A stretch of DNA of 64,000 nt from Chitinophagaceae bacterium UBA1953 (GCA_002336115.1 DDEN01000050.1:124001-188000), one strand, 5' to 3'. Positions 42,312-51,570 are shown, counted from the stretch's first letter. A program made the numbers and translations. Notes: generated from the letters alone by a model not told the origin.

Positions 42312-43016
42312 ATGACTAAGTATCAAAAACAAAGCCGTTTATTAGCTGCAGTCGATTGCATTGTTTTTGGGTTTGATGGACAAAAACTCAATATTCTTTT
42401 AATAAAAAGAGGATTTGAACCTGAAAAAGACAACTGGAGTCTGATGGGAGGTTTTGTTGAGTCGAATGAAAGTGCTGACCAGGCTGCAACACGAATTCTG
42501 AAAAAATTAACCGGTCTTGAAGGAGTTTATCTTGAACAGTTTCATACTTTTTCCGAACCTGATAGAGATCCGATTGAGCGTACTGTTTCAATTGCCTATT
42601 TTGCATTGATTGATATAAGCCAGTATGAAAAACAATTGAACGAGGAATATCACCCTGAATGGTTTCCGTTAAACAAAATACCAAATCTGATATTTGACCA
42701 TAACCAAATGGTGAATCTGGCCAAAGAAAGGCTTCGTTATAAAGCAGCTCTTCACCCACTGCTATTTGAATTGCTGCCAACAAAGTTCACTTTACCCCTT
42801 TTGCAAAGCCTTTTTGAAGATGTATATGAAACCACATTTGATAAAAGAAATTTCAGCCGCAAAATTCTTTCAACAGGTTTGCTGTTAAAACAAAAAGATA
42901 AAGACAAGGGAAGTTCAAAAAAAGGAGCTTTTTACTATAAACTTGATAAAAAACACTATCAGAAAAACTTTCATAAGTTTCTTCACTTCATTCCTAATCC
43001 CAATGGCTTAATTTAA
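42312..43016 (+). CDS. Nudix-type transcriptional regulator of arabinose use (AraR-like)
   Basis: A 234-residue protein. The N-terminal Nudix fold is visible in DGQKLNILLIKRGFEPEKDNWSLMGGFVE, but the Nudix box that follows (ESADQAATRILKKLTGLEG, about residues 58-76) lacks the R-E-x-x-E-E residues, so it should not hydrolyse nucleotides. The C-terminal part (about 150-234) is a winged helix, with LPLLQSLFEDVYETTFDKRNFSRKIL. This is the NrtR/AraR architecture; such a Nudix regulator is reported for arabinose genes in Bacteroides. Arabinose or a derivative is the likely effector. It is divergent from the operon it should control. Confidence 0.88.
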   Translation: MTKYQKQSRLLAAVDCIVFGFDGQKLNILLIKRGFEPEKDNWSLMGGFVESNESADQAATRILKKLTGLEGVYLEQFHTFSEPDRDPIERTVSIAYFALIDISQYEKQLNEEYHPEWFPLNKIPNLIFDHNQMVNLAKERLRYKAALHPLLFELLPTKFTLPLLQSLFEDVYETTFDKRNFSRKILSTGLLLKQKDKDKGSSKKGAFYYKLDKKHYQKNFHKFLHFIPNPNGLI

Positions 43017-43050
43017 CGCATTGCAGGATGAGGCAATGTTTCAAAATAAA

Positions 43051-43076
43051 AAACCCCGGGTTACCGGGGTCTTTTA
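43051..43076 (+). terminator. intrinsic terminator after the AraR-like gene
   Basis: Stem ACCCCGG (43053-43059) and CCGGGGT (43064-43070), followed by CTTTT. Confidence 0.8.
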
Positions 43077-43475
43077 TGGGCTTCAATTCTTTTTAATTTC
43101 TTTTTATCCGTTCTCTTTAGGTACAGAAGCCAGCGATCATCATAGGGCCAGATTTAAAACAGGCCATTGGATTTGGATTTTCCACTAACGTGGATTTGGT
43201 TTTCAGGTATTGGATTAATTTCTGTTGGTATTGCAAGTTTACGAACAGAATAAATTTCAATTTGTTATTTTTTTAAAGTTTTGAAAAAAATTCATAATTC
43301 CCAGTTTAGCTAATAAGTGCAAACACTTAATGATTCAAGTTTGTTACGTAATTTCACCAATTCAAAAATCATTTTTTTTCATTCACACCACGTGTAAAAC
43401 TTTTTTAGACCAAGTTTTATAGTTTTTGCAATTTAAAATTCAGATTTACATTGAAAATTCTGAAACACAAAAAAT
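43077..43475. other. gap without a recognisable gene
   Basis: About 400 bp of AT-rich sequence ahead of the SirB1-like gene. Short repeats occur, such as TGGATTTGG next to GTGGATTTGG. I see no open frame, RNA or convincing promoter box apart from AT-rich leaders. Confidence 0.5.
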
Positions 43476-44357
43476 ATGGAGCAAACCAAAGAACTAACAG
43501 CTCTGTTCAATTTAATTGAAGACCCGGACGATGAAGTTTATTCAACTGTAAGTAAAAAAATAATCTCTTATGGTAAGGAAATCATTCCCAACCTCGAATA
43601 TTTATGGGAAGTTACTTCAGATGAATATACGCAGGAACGGATTGAAATGCTTATTCACAGCCTGCATTTCAGAGAACTGCAGATAGAGTTTAAAGAGTGG
43701 GCAAACAGTGATAAGAAAGATCTGCTAACCGGCGCATTGCTTGTAAGTCGTTACCAATACCCCGATCTTATTACTGCTACTTATCATCAGGACGTTGAAA
43801 AGATAAGACGAAATATCTGGCTTGAACTGAACAGCTTCTTAACTTCTCTGGAAAAGGTGAATGTAATGAGTAATATACTATTCAACTATTACAAGATAAA
43901 AGGAACAGAAATTAATTATACAAAACCCGATGATTTTCTTGTATACAAACTCATCGAAGCAAAAAAAGGAAATGCCATTTCAACTGGTATTTTTATGGTT
44001 ATCCTATCATATATGCTCGACATAAACCTTTATATGATTAACATTCCAAGACAGTTTATAATTGCATATTTTGATGATGATCCCAATCGTGATAATGAAA
44101 ATGATTTCCCGCCACATCATATACAATTTTATATTGATGGTTTATCAGGGCAGATATTTTCACATAAAGATGTTGAAACCTATTTTAACCGGATAAAAGT
44201 TAAACCTCAAAAATCCTTTTTTAAACCACTGAGCAATAAACGCATAATTCAGCTTCTGATTGAAGAGTATGCCCATTGTTTCAGCGATGTTAAACAGGCA
44301 TATAAAAAAAATGATCTGCTTTCACTTGCCGAAATGCTAAATGAAGAAAATGAATAA
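43476..44357 (+). CDS. SirB1-like transglutaminase-fold protein
   Basis: A 293-residue protein. The N-terminal third is helical (HEAT-like character, with KKIISYGKEIIPNLEYLWE). The central part has IEAKKGNAISTGIFMVILSYMLDINLYMINIPRQFIIAYFD (about residues 153-195), the counterpart of the family's R-K-G-N-P-I-S-L-G and H-F-L/V stretches. The catalytic cysteine of true transglutaminases is absent, as in SirB1/YchA. The precise biochemical role of the family is not known. The gene overlaps the start of csaA, so they are co-transcribed. Confidence 0.75.
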   Translation: MEQTKELTALFNLIEDPDDEVYSTVSKKIISYGKEIIPNLEYLWEVTSDEYTQERIEMLIHSLHFRELQIEFKEWANSDKKDLLTGALLVSRYQYPDLITATYHQDVEKIRRNIWLELNSFLTSLEKVNVMSNILFNYYKIKGTEINYTKPDDFLVYKLIEAKKGNAISTGIFMVILSYMLDINLYMINIPRQFIIAYFDDDPNRDNENDFPPHHIQFYIDGLSGQIFSHKDVETYFNRIKVKPQKSFFKPLSNKRIIQLLIEEYAHCFSDVKQAYKKNDLLSLAEMLNEENE

Positions 44358-44688
44358 TGCTATTTCCTGGAATGATTTTGAGAAAATTCTGATTTGTACT
44401 GGTACAATTTTAAAGGCTGAAGAATTTCCTGCTGCAAGGAAGCCAGCGTACAAACTTACAATTGATTTTGGCTCTTATGGCATCAGGCAATCGTCAGCAC
44501 AAATAACAAAACATTATTCAATTAACGATCTTGCAGGAAAGCAAATTATTGCCATACTAAATTTTCCTCCAAAACAAATAGCAAACTTTATCAGCGAATG
44601 CCTGGTATTGGGTGTTTATGATGAAAACAATGAAGTAATTCTGCTTACCACAGATAAACCAACAAAAAACGGAGGAAAGATTGGATAA
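44341..44688 (+). CDS. csaA: CsaA-like tRNA-binding domain protein
   Basis: A 115-residue protein consisting of one tRNA-binding OB fold, as in CsaA. It begins ISWNDFEKILICTGTILKAEEFPAARKPAYKLTIDFG, with the typical R-K-P-A-Y-K-L stretch. SSAQITKHYSINDLAGKQIIAILNFPPKQIANFISECLVLG follows. CsaA binds tRNA and has been described as a secretion-related chaperone in Bacillus. The start may be 44341 or 44350. The gene overlaps the previous gene by 17 bp and the next by 8 bp. Confidence 0.9.
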   Translation: MKKMNNAISWNDFEKILICTGTILKAEEFPAARKPAYKLTIDFGSYGIRQSSAQITKHYSINDLAGKQIIAILNFPPKQIANFISECLVLGVYDENNEVILLTTDKPTKNGGKIG

Positions 44689-45175
44689 ACTTTCAACACA
44701 TACAGCAGTTTATTCTTCACCAATTGGTTTTCTTCTTTTAAAAGAAGAAAATGAAACGTTGGTTTCAGCTACATTCAGTGATAACACAAAAAGTATTTAT
44801 TCATCCGAATCAACTGTACTGAAAAATACAATCCAGCAACTGGATGAGTATTTCAATGGCCAGCGAAAAATTTTTAATCTTCCAATCAACGCTGCAGGAA
44901 CTTCCTTTCAAAAAACAGTTTGGGAAGAGTTGCAAAAAATTCCTTTCAGCAATACAATTACTTACCTGCAGTTAGCTAAACGATTAGGTAATGTAAAGAG
45001 CATTCGTGCTGCAGCTTCAGCCAATGGAAAAAATCCTCTGGCAATTATCATTCCCTGCCACAGAGTTATTAGTGCTGATGGAAAATTAACAGGTTATGCC
45101 GGTGGACTACACCGCAAACAATGGCTGCTTGAGCATGAAGCAAACTCAAGTGGTAACAAATCGCTTTTATTCTGA
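44681..45175 (+). CDS. ogt: methylated-DNA-[protein]-cysteine S-methyltransferase
   Basis: A 164-residue protein of the Ogt/MGMT family. The hallmark IIPCHRVISADGKLTGYAGGLHRKQWLLEHE (split; P-C-H-R near residue 127) contains the active-site Cys, which takes the alkyl group from O6-alkylguanine. FQKTVWEELQKIPFSNTITY is the helix-turn-helix DNA-binding part. The start codon is TTG at 44681, preceded by GGAGGAAAGA, an unusually strong Shine-Dalgarno for this phylum. It repairs alkylated DNA in the cytoplasm. It meets the cytidine deaminase gene end to end with 2 bp between. Confidence 0.94.
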   Translation: MDKLSTHTAVYSSPIGFLLLKEENETLVSATFSDNTKSIYSSESTVLKNTIQQLDEYFNGQRKIFNLPINAAGTSFQKTVWEELQKIPFSNTITYLQLAKRLGNVKSIRAAASANGKNPLAIIIPCHRVISADGKLTGYAGGLHRKQWLLEHEANSSGNKSLLF

Positions 45176-45177
45176 TC

Positions 45178-45663
45178 CTACTTTAAATCGCTGCTGGTAA
45201 ATGAAAGAGGCAGTAACATTCCAGCATCGGGAATAATGTAAACCTTACCGTGCATACCGCCCAGTATCAGGCGTATGGGTACATTTGTTTTGCTTTTAAA
45301 CTCCTGCAATGCCTGCCTGCAGATGCCACAAGGTGTTATGGGATGATCGCTTTCACCATTGTTATTGTAATAACTAATAGCCATTGTTTCAATTGGAACT
45401 TTAGGATATAATGATGAAACAGATGCCAATACAACACGTTCGGCACAAAGCCCGGCAGGAAATGAAGCATTTTCCTGGTTGCTGCCTGCAACAATTTCTC
45501 CATTGCTCAATTTTGCTACTGCACCAACCTGAAAACGGGAATAAGGTGCATAAGCGTGCTGTGTTACTTCTCTCGCCTCATCAAGTAACCATTTGTCTTC
45601 TTCAGTGAGGTCATCAATTGAATCATAAACCTCATAATCAAAATGATAATCTTGCTTGTTCAT
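45178..45663 (-). CDS. cdd: cytidine deaminase
   Basis: I choose the ATG at 45663, which gives 161 residues. SRFQVGAVAKLSNGEIVAGSNQENASFPAGLCAERVVLA (about residues 43-81) carries the first zinc motif C-A-E with the catalytic Glu. ITPCGICRQALQEF (about 109-122) gives the other two zinc cysteines. It converts cytidine and deoxycytidine to uridine forms in nucleotide salvage. It is convergent with ogt and downstream of the lepB terminator. Confidence 0.95.
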   Translation of the reverse strand: MNKQDYHFDYEVYDSIDDLTEEDKWLLDEAREVTQHAYAPYSRFQVGAVAKLSNGEIVAGSNQENASFPAGLCAERVVLASVSSLYPKVPIETMAISYYNNNGESDHPITPCGICRQALQEFKSKTNVPIRLILGGMHGKVYIIPDAGMLLPLSFTSSDLK

Positions 45664-45679
45664 AGTTTCATATTTAGAC

Positions 45680-45706
45680 AAAAAATCCCCCGAACATGCC
45701 GGAGGA
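45680..45706 (-). terminator. intrinsic terminator after lepB
   Basis: On the minus strand CCTCCG and CGGGGG (45687-45705) form a stem with one G-T pair, followed by TTTTTT. Confidence 0.65.
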
Positions 45707-45740
45707 TCCATCATAAAAGCTCGGTATCAAATATACATTT

Positions 45741-47285
45741 TTATTTAATTACACGGAAAATTCGTTTCCATCTCGGGCCTTTGTCCCAACTAAAGAAAAT
45801 CAGGGAAGCTTTACCTACAATATGGTCTTCGGGAACAAATCCCCAATACCTGCTGTCGAGCGAATTATGCCTGTTATCCCCCATCATCCAATAATAATCC
45901 ATTTTGAAAGTATAATGATCCGCAGCCTGCCCGTTAACATAAAACTTACCCTCCTTCATTTCAAAACTATTGCCCTCGTAAGTGCGTATAACACGTTCAT
46001 AACGGGAGTAAATTTCGGGAGTAAGCTTAATTGTTGCGCCCTTTTTAGGAATATAAAGTGGCCCGTAATTATCAATTGCCCATTTACAATTTACAGTATC
46101 ATTAGGAAAGGTATATATACCTCCTGTCCCTGTATTCTGTGCATCGGGATACACATGAACGTCCGGTATTATTGATTCAACATAAGGTAGTTTGCTGAAA
46201 ATTGCCACCTGCTCCTTTGTAAGAAAAATTTCATATAAATTACTGCCGGCTCCTCTTATTTCACCTGCCGATTCACGGATCCCATATTGTTCTTCAATTG
46301 AAGCAAAGTCAAGAGGCTGACCTTTTGTTTTGAGCAAATAATTGGTTTCTGATCCCGCAGGAATATCATTCATTTTACCATCAATATAAACAACTCCGTT
46401 CCTGATTTCGAGCGTATCGCCTGCAACTGCCACACAACGCTTAATGAAGTTTTCACGCTTGTCAACGGGTCTCGTAATAATTATATCGCCATAATTATCC
46501 CAGACTTTCTGCCTGTCGCCTCCCGCCATTCTTATTGCTTCATAATAAGTAACTTTCGATCCGAAATTTTCTTCATCGTTAATAACGGTATCTCCAACAG
46601 GAAGATTAAACACCACCACATCGTTGCGCTTAACGGGTTTTGCAAACCATCTTCTGTATTTGAGATTCAGAAATCCCAGGTAAGATTTTGTTTTGAAGAA
46701 AGGCAGCGTATGGTGAACCAATGGAAATGCAAGTGGTGTATTGGGAACTCTTGTTCCGTAAGCTGTTTTACTTACAAACAGAAAATCATTAACCAATAAT
46801 GATTTTTCCATAGAAGGTGTTGGAATAACATAAGCTTCAAAAATGAACATGCGTATTAAACCAGCAGCCACAATTGCGAAAATACCAGCGTCAACCCATT
46901 CTCTAACTGTTGATTTTTTATGCAGCCTGGCTCCTTCAGGTCCAATATATCTGTCGTCTTTATTAAAACCTATATAAATAAAGTAAGCGAATGAAACAAG
47001 CACAGCCAAAGCATGCTCATAAAATTTAAACTTGCCGAATACTTTTACAAACTCAATTAAAATTCCCATTGAAATAAACCAGCCTGCAATTGGAATAAAC
47101 TGAAGAAAGAACCAGTATTTCTTCATACCGGCCAGCTCAACCATTACCCAGGTATTATAAAAAGGAACAAATGCTTTCCAGCCCTGTTCGTCGGCTTTTT
47201 TAAACATGCCGTATAACCCAATTGCTGGTAAAAGAATGATAACTAAACCAATTAAAAAGAGCCCGGCGATTTCGCTAAATGACAT
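45741..47285 (-). CDS. lepB: signal peptidase I
   Basis: A 514-residue protein, long as usual for Bacteroidota. Three membrane helices lie at the N-terminus (about residues 5-25, 55-80, 85-105) and a fourth near 130-150. The serine motif is IPTPSMEKSLLVNDFLFVSK (about 158-177). The lysine motif is KRENFIKRCVAVAGDTLEIRNGVVYIDG. Conserved box E, YWMMGDNRHNSLDSRYWGFVPEDHIVGKA, is near the C-terminus. About 180 residues are inserted between the lysine motif and box E. It cleaves signal peptides at the outer face of the inner membrane. The C-terminus KRIFRVIK is normal. Confidence 0.95.
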   Translation of the reverse strand: MSFSEIAGLFLIGLVIILLPAIGLYGMFKKADEQGWKAFVPFYNTWVMVELAGMKKYWFFLQFIPIAGWFISMGILIEFVKVFGKFKFYEHALAVLVSFAYFIYIGFNKDDRYIGPEGARLHKKSTVREWVDAGIFAIVAAGLIRMFIFEAYVIPTPSMEKSLLVNDFLFVSKTAYGTRVPNTPLAFPLVHHTLPFFKTKSYLGFLNLKYRRWFAKPVKRNDVVVFNLPVGDTVINDEENFGSKVTYYEAIRMAGGDRQKVWDNYGDIIITRPVDKRENFIKRCVAVAGDTLEIRNGVVYIDGKMNDIPAGSETNYLLKTKGQPLDFASIEEQYGIRESAGEIRGAGSNLYEIFLTKEQVAIFSKLPYVESIIPDVHVYPDAQNTGTGGIYTFPNDTVNCKWAIDNYGPLYIPKKGATIKLTPEIYSRYERVIRTYEGNSFEMKEGKFYVNGQAADHYTFKMDYYWMMGDNRHNSLDSRYWGFVPEDHIVGKASLIFFSWDKGPRWKRIFRVIK

Positions 47286-47359
47286 ATGTTAAATTTAAAT
47301 GCTTACAAAAGTAAGGGTTTGGAATTTGCAGCCCTGCCCGTTGTTTAAAATATTCTGAC

Positions 47360-48022
47360 TTATTTAACGGCATCAATTGATGCCAACACTTTATTTAGAA
47401 TTGTACCAACATCTTCTGCCTTATTGAATACCATAAAATGCCCTCCTTTAGCAATAGAATAATCAGCTTTTATATTGTTGATGGGAAAGATTTTATCGTT
47501 TGTGCCATGTATATGTATGATATTTTCAGGAATTGTTACATTATTCCATTTCACTATTGCATTTAAAGCCCATTGCAGGTAGTTACTTCCTATACTTTGC
47601 CGGAAAGATGCCACCATCTTTTTTTCTTCTGGCGAACCTGCCCCAAGAAAGAAATCTTCTATTGGATAAAGAACAGGGCTGGGACTTGTTTTAATGATTT
47701 TATGCAGATGAATTTTACCTGCCGTTTTCATCCACCAGGGGAGTTCGTTCCTGGTTTTAGCGCTTGAAATAAGTATAACCTTGCGAACAGGAAACTGTTT
47801 AGCTATCTCAACAGCCATCATACCGCCAAATGAAAGACCGATTAATACGGGTTCTGCTTCATCAATCTGATAAGACATCCTTTCAGCATAACTTTCAATT
47901 CGTTCATTTGCTTCAGGAATCATCCATTTGAGGTAAACAGGTGTTACATTACTCAGATGAAGTTTGGAAAAAACCTGTTCATTTGCACCAAGCCCGCTGA
48001 TGAAATAAACTTTGCGACTCAT
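47360..48022 (-). CDS. alpha/beta hydrolase
   Basis: A 220-residue protein without a signal peptide. The nucleophile elbow is VLIGLSFGGMMAVEIAK (G-x-S-F-G-G, about residues 60-76). The last strand and catalytic His region is KADYSIAKGGHFMVFNKAEDV (about 190-210). IHIHGTNDKIFPINNI carries the probable catalytic Asp. Substrate unknown; esterases and lactonases of this size look alike. Its start overlaps the end of the response regulator gene by 4 bp, so they are co-transcribed. Confidence 0.85.
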   Translation of the reverse strand: MSRKVYFISGLGANEQVFSKLHLSNVTPVYLKWMIPEANERIESYAERMSYQIDEAEPVLIGLSFGGMMAVEIAKQFPVRKVILISSAKTRNELPWWMKTAGKIHLHKIIKTSPSPVLYPIEDFFLGAGSPEEKKMVASFRQSIGSNYLQWALNAIVKWNNVTIPENIIHIHGTNDKIFPINNIKADYSIAKGGHFMVFNKAEDVGTILNKVLASIDAVK

Positions 48023-49182
48023 GTTCTTGGTATCACAAAGCTGTAAACATCTTCTTCTGTAATTGTTTTGCCCGATAAAATAATAAGACGTTCAATTACA
48101 TTTCTGAATTCACGGATATTACCGCTCCAGTTATGCTTCTGCAAAGCATCAATAGCTTTAGGCTCAATTCCTTTTTTTGCCTGCCCATATTCGTCTGCAA
48201 CCAACTGAAGAAAGTAGTCTGTAAGCAACGGAATATCTTCCCTGCGCTCATTCAATGACGGAACATGAATAATAATTACACTCAGGCGGTGATAAAGATC
48301 GAGCCTGAAATTCTTATCCTCAACTTCTTTTAAAAGATCTTTATTTGTGGCAGCTATAACACGTACATCAACACTGATATCTTTTTCACCACCAACACGG
48401 GTAATTTTATTTTCCTGCAATGCCCTTAATACTTTGGCCTGTGCAGTAAGACTCATATCTCCAATTTCATCAAGAAACAAAGTACCTCCATTCGCCTGTT
48501 CAAATTTTCCTATACGTTGCTTTATTGCAGAAGTAAAGGAGCCTTTTTCATGACCAAACAGTTCGCTTTCAATCAACTCTCCGGGAATAGCAGCACAGTT
48601 CACTTCAATAATTGGAGCAGAAACACGATTACTTTTTTCATGAATCCATCTTGCCACCAGTTCCTTACCCGAACCATTTTCGCCGGTAATCAACACACGG
48701 GCATCCGTTGGAGCAACTTTATCAATTGTATCTTTAATTTTTTTCAATGCAGGGCTGTCTCCTATCATTTCCTGCACCTTACTTACCTTACGTTTCAACA
48801 CTTTGGTTTCTGTTACCAATGTTTGCTTATCCATTGCATTACGAATGGTAATTAACAGCCTGTTGAGATCAGGAGGTTTAGCAACATAATCAAAGGCTCC
48901 TTTTTTAACTGCTTCAACAGCCGTTTCAATTGTGCCATGCCCCGAAATCATAATAATGGGAGTATCGGGGCTTATTTCCTTTGCTTTTTCAAGAAACTCA
49001 ATACCATCAATACGTGGCATTTTAATATCACACAAAACAACATCGTATTGTTTTTCTTTAATTTTCTTCAGGCCTTCTTCGCCATTTTCTGCATCATCAA
49101 TTTTATAACCTTCATACGACAGAATTTCGCTTAATGTTTTGCGAATGGCCTTTTCATCATCAATAATCAGAATATTACTCAT
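48019..49182 (-). CDS. sigma-54-type response regulator lacking a DNA-binding domain
   Basis: A 387-residue protein. The receiver domain (about residues 3-118) has phosphoacceptor Asp in VVLCDIKMPRIDG, with DD at 8-9 and Lys in YVAKPPDLNR. The AAA+ domain (about 138-370) has Walker A GENGSGKELVA and Walker B GGTLFLDEIGDM. The protein ends at VYSFVIPRT, right after the AAA domain, so the Fis-type helix-turn-helix of NtrC is missing. The sigma-54 contact loop reads GSFTSA rather than GAFTGA. It may regulate without specific DNA binding. It overlaps the hydrolase gene by 4 bp. Confidence 0.85.
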   Translation of the reverse strand: MSNILIIDDEKAIRKTLSEILSYEGYKIDDAENGEEGLKKIKEKQYDVVLCDIKMPRIDGIEFLEKAKEISPDTPIIMISGHGTIETAVEAVKKGAFDYVAKPPDLNRLLITIRNAMDKQTLVTETKVLKRKVSKVQEMIGDSPALKKIKDTIDKVAPTDARVLITGENGSGKELVARWIHEKSNRVSAPIIEVNCAAIPGELIESELFGHEKGSFTSAIKQRIGKFEQANGGTLFLDEIGDMSLTAQAKVLRALQENKITRVGGEKDISVDVRVIAATNKDLLKEVEDKNFRLDLYHRLSVIIIHVPSLNERREDIPLLTDYFLQLVADEYGQAKKGIEPKAIDALQKHNWSGNIREFRNVIERLIILSGKTITEEDVYSFVIPRT

Positions 49183-49253
49183 GGGTTTTTAACAAATTCT
49201 TTTATGGAATAAATTTTCGATTGATTCAAAGCTAACAAAAACCATACACAACT

Positions 49254-49985
49254 ATGAGAATGCTCATAATTTTTCCGGTATTTGTAATAGAAATATTTTG
49301 CAGTTCCGGTAAAGAAACACAAATCATTTTCCCCACAAAGATTGGAGAAATTCCATTACCCCCAGGTTATGAAAGAGTGAATGTTTCCTCGACCTCATTT
49401 AAAGAATACCTTCGTAATGTTCCATTAAAACAAAATAAAACAGTGTATTTATATAATGGTGCTAAAAAGTTTAATCAGTCGGCTCAATATGCAGTAATAA
49501 ATATAAGTATTGGCGATAAAAATTTACAGCAATGTGCAGATGCGGTAATGCGTTTACGTGCTGAATACTTAAAATCAATAAACAAAACGATCTGTTTCAC
49601 AGATAACAATGGGAAAAAATACGACTGGAATAATTATAAAAGCCGGGGCTGGCAATCCTATCTTGAAACAGTATTTGGCATGTGCGGAACTTTATCATTA
49701 GAGAAACAGCTTCATATACAAAGCTGGGATCATTTATGTGCAGGAAACGTATTAATTAAGGGAGGCTCACCCGGCCATGCTGTACTTGTGGTGGATATGG
49801 CTAAAAACAAAGTAACCGGAAAATACATTTTTCTCATAGCTCAAAGCTATATGCCTGCACAGGATATTCACGTATTAAGAAATCCGGCAGATCAATCACT
49901 TAGCCCCTGGTATGAAATTCCGGATAAGGGAATTATACAAACCCCTGAATGGACTTTTTACGAGAACCAATTACGTGGATGGTGA
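49254..49985 (+). CDS. DUF4846 domain protein, secreted
   Basis: A 243-residue protein with a short hydrophobic N-terminus (MLIIFPVFVIEIFCSS). It has the DUF4846 pattern: GYERVNVSSTSFKEYLRNVPLK near residue 40, DKNLQQCADAVMRLRAEYLKS (about 101-121), GWQSYLETVFGMCGTLSLEKQL, GNVLIKGGSPGHAVLVVDMA (about 165-184) and FLIAQSYMPAQDIHVLRNP. The repeated G-H-A-V and aromatic motifs look like a periplasmic hydrolase fold, but the function is unknown. Confidence 0.85.
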   Translation: MRMLIIFPVFVIEIFCSSGKETQIIFPTKIGEIPLPPGYERVNVSSTSFKEYLRNVPLKQNKTVYLYNGAKKFNQSAQYAVINISIGDKNLQQCADAVMRLRAEYLKSINKTICFTDNNGKKYDWNNYKSRGWQSYLETVFGMCGTLSLEKQLHIQSWDHLCAGNVLIKGGSPGHAVLVVDMAKNKVTGKYIFLIAQSYMPAQDIHVLRNPADQSLSPWYEIPDKGIIQTPEWTFYENQLRGW

Positions 49986-50082
49986 TTCACATTGCATAAT
50001 ATACTGTTACAAAGAAGAAGTTTTTCCCCGATTGTTTATGCCGTTACTGGTTTTTATTTTTGAGCTATCAAAACCAATTCCC

Positions 50083-50232
50083 ATGAAGCTTAATTCAATT
50101 TCTTCGCAACCCTTATGGAAGACTGCTGTTAAAGTATCAGTACTGGGAGTTTCGCTGGTGTTTGTTACTTATGGGCTTGTCTGGATTTTGCTGAATACTT
50201 TAAAATTTTTTATTGAGGGTTTAATACAATAA
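50083..50232 (+). CDS. small single-pass membrane protein
   Basis: A 49-residue product starting MKLNSISSQPLWKTAVKVSV, with one membrane helix (about residues 17-38) and no known family. It lies 97 bp after the DUF4846 stop, and an upstream frame runs back to 49912 without better signals. The short length and lack of a clear ribosome-binding site keep confidence low. Confidence 0.4.
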   Translation: MKLNSISSQPLWKTAVKVSVLGVSLVFVTYGLVWILLNTLKFFIEGLIQ

Positions 50233-50392
50233 ATTCTCTTTTTGAATACATTACAGATCAGATTTAAGAAAAATAAAAAAGCCGGATAGAAATCCAGCTT
50301 CGTTTAAAATCCAATATCCTATGAAAAACCGTTACAAATATGACTTAATTCTTTCAAAAAAAAAATAATCTGGGCATTTATTTGTCTAAATA

Positions 50393-50425
50393 AAAAAGCC
50401 GTTTCCTAAACTGAAACGGCTTTTT
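50393..50425 (-). terminator. bidirectional intrinsic terminator near pdhB
   Basis: Perfect 13-bp stem AAAAAGCCGTTTC (50393-50405) and GAAACGGCTTTTT (50413-50425). It lies 19 bp beyond the pdhB stop. A weaker hairpin, AAGCCGGAT with ATCCAGCTT, lies near 50278-50303. Confidence 0.85.
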
Positions 50426-50444
50426 AAGCATAACTAATTGATTA

Positions 50445-51428
50445 TCATTTTTTCATATACATTACCTCTTTAACCAATTTAACTGTTCTTGGAATATCTG
50501 GTAAGTATGCTCCAACCAAAGTTGGCGAATAGTGCATAGGGGCATCGGCGCTTGTTATTCGCCTGATGGGTGCATCAAGGTAATCAAAACCTTCTTTTTG
50601 GATGCGATAAGATATTTCAGAAGAAACAGATGCAAACGGCCATTGTTCTTCTACAATCACCAAACGATTTGTTTTTTTAACGCTCTCAAGAATAGTAAAC
50701 CAATCAAGTGGCCGAATTGTTCTTAAATCAATTACCTCAGCTTCAATACCTTCCTTAGCAAGTTCTTCAGCGGCACCTAAAGCAACCTTCATCATTTTAT
50801 TAAATGAAACAATTGTTACATCACGGCCCGGTCGTTTAATATCTGCCTTGCCAATTTCAATAATATATTCTTCTTCCGGAACTTCTCCTTTGTCGCCATA
50901 CATTACTTCACTTTCCATAAAAACAACCGGATCGTTATCACGGATAGCTGCTTTCAACAAACCTTTCGCATCGTATGGATTTGAAACAGAAATAACTTTG
51001 AGCCCGGGGATATTTGCATAATAACTCTCAAATGCTGTAGAGTGTTGTGCTCCAAGCTGACCAGCAGAACCATTGGCTCCTCTGAAAACAATAGGGCAAC
51101 CTATCTGTCCCCCACTCATGGCCAGCATTTTTGAAGCGGTGTTAAGAATCTGATCCAATGCCAGTACTGCAAAGTTCCAGGTCATAAACTCAACAATAGG
51201 CCGCAGCCCGTTTTGTGCTGCACCAACGGCAACAGCAGCAAATCCAAGTTCAGAAATCGGGGTGTCAATTATACGTTTGGAGCCAAATTCGTCCAGCATT
51301 CCCTGACTAACTTTATAAGCTCCATTATATTCAGCAACCTCTTCACCAAGTAAAAAAACCTTCTCATTTCTGCGCATTTCTTCCGACATGGCTTCCCTGA
51401 GTGCCTCACGCATTGCAATTGTTCTCAT
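50445..51428 (-). CDS. pdhB: pyruvate dehydrogenase E1 component, beta subunit
   Basis: I choose the ATG at 51428, which gives 327 residues starting MRTIAMREALREAMSEEMRR, the usual start. Family motifs are LGEEVAEYNGAYKVSQGML, IDTPISELGFAAVAVGAA (about residues 58-75), EFMTWNFAVLALDQILNTASK and SAGQLGAQHSTAFESYYANIPGLKVI. LGAYLPDIP lies near the end. It is the beta subunit of the thiamine-dependent E1 that decarboxylates pyruvate. The alpha subunit is not adjacent. Confidence 0.94.
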   Translation of the reverse strand: MRTIAMREALREAMSEEMRRNEKVFLLGEEVAEYNGAYKVSQGMLDEFGSKRIIDTPISELGFAAVAVGAAQNGLRPIVEFMTWNFAVLALDQILNTASKMLAMSGGQIGCPIVFRGANGSAGQLGAQHSTAFESYYANIPGLKVISVSNPYDAKGLLKAAIRDNDPVVFMESEVMYGDKGEVPEEEYIIEIGKADIKRPGRDVTIVSFNKMMKVALGAAEELAKEGIEAEVIDLRTIRPLDWFTILESVKKTNRLVIVEEQWPFASVSSEISYRIQKEGFDYLDAPIRRITSADAPMHYSPTLVGAYLPDIPRTVKLVKEVMYMKK

Positions 51429-51570
51429 TTGAATAGCTTTATTTTTAAAGAGCAGCAAATTTATTGATAGAACCTCAAACACCCAAAATCTGTTTACAAC
51501 AGGTTATAAACGTTTTATATCATTGAAAAAAGGTTTTTCAAAGTCACTTACTTAAATTGCTTAAAAAAAC

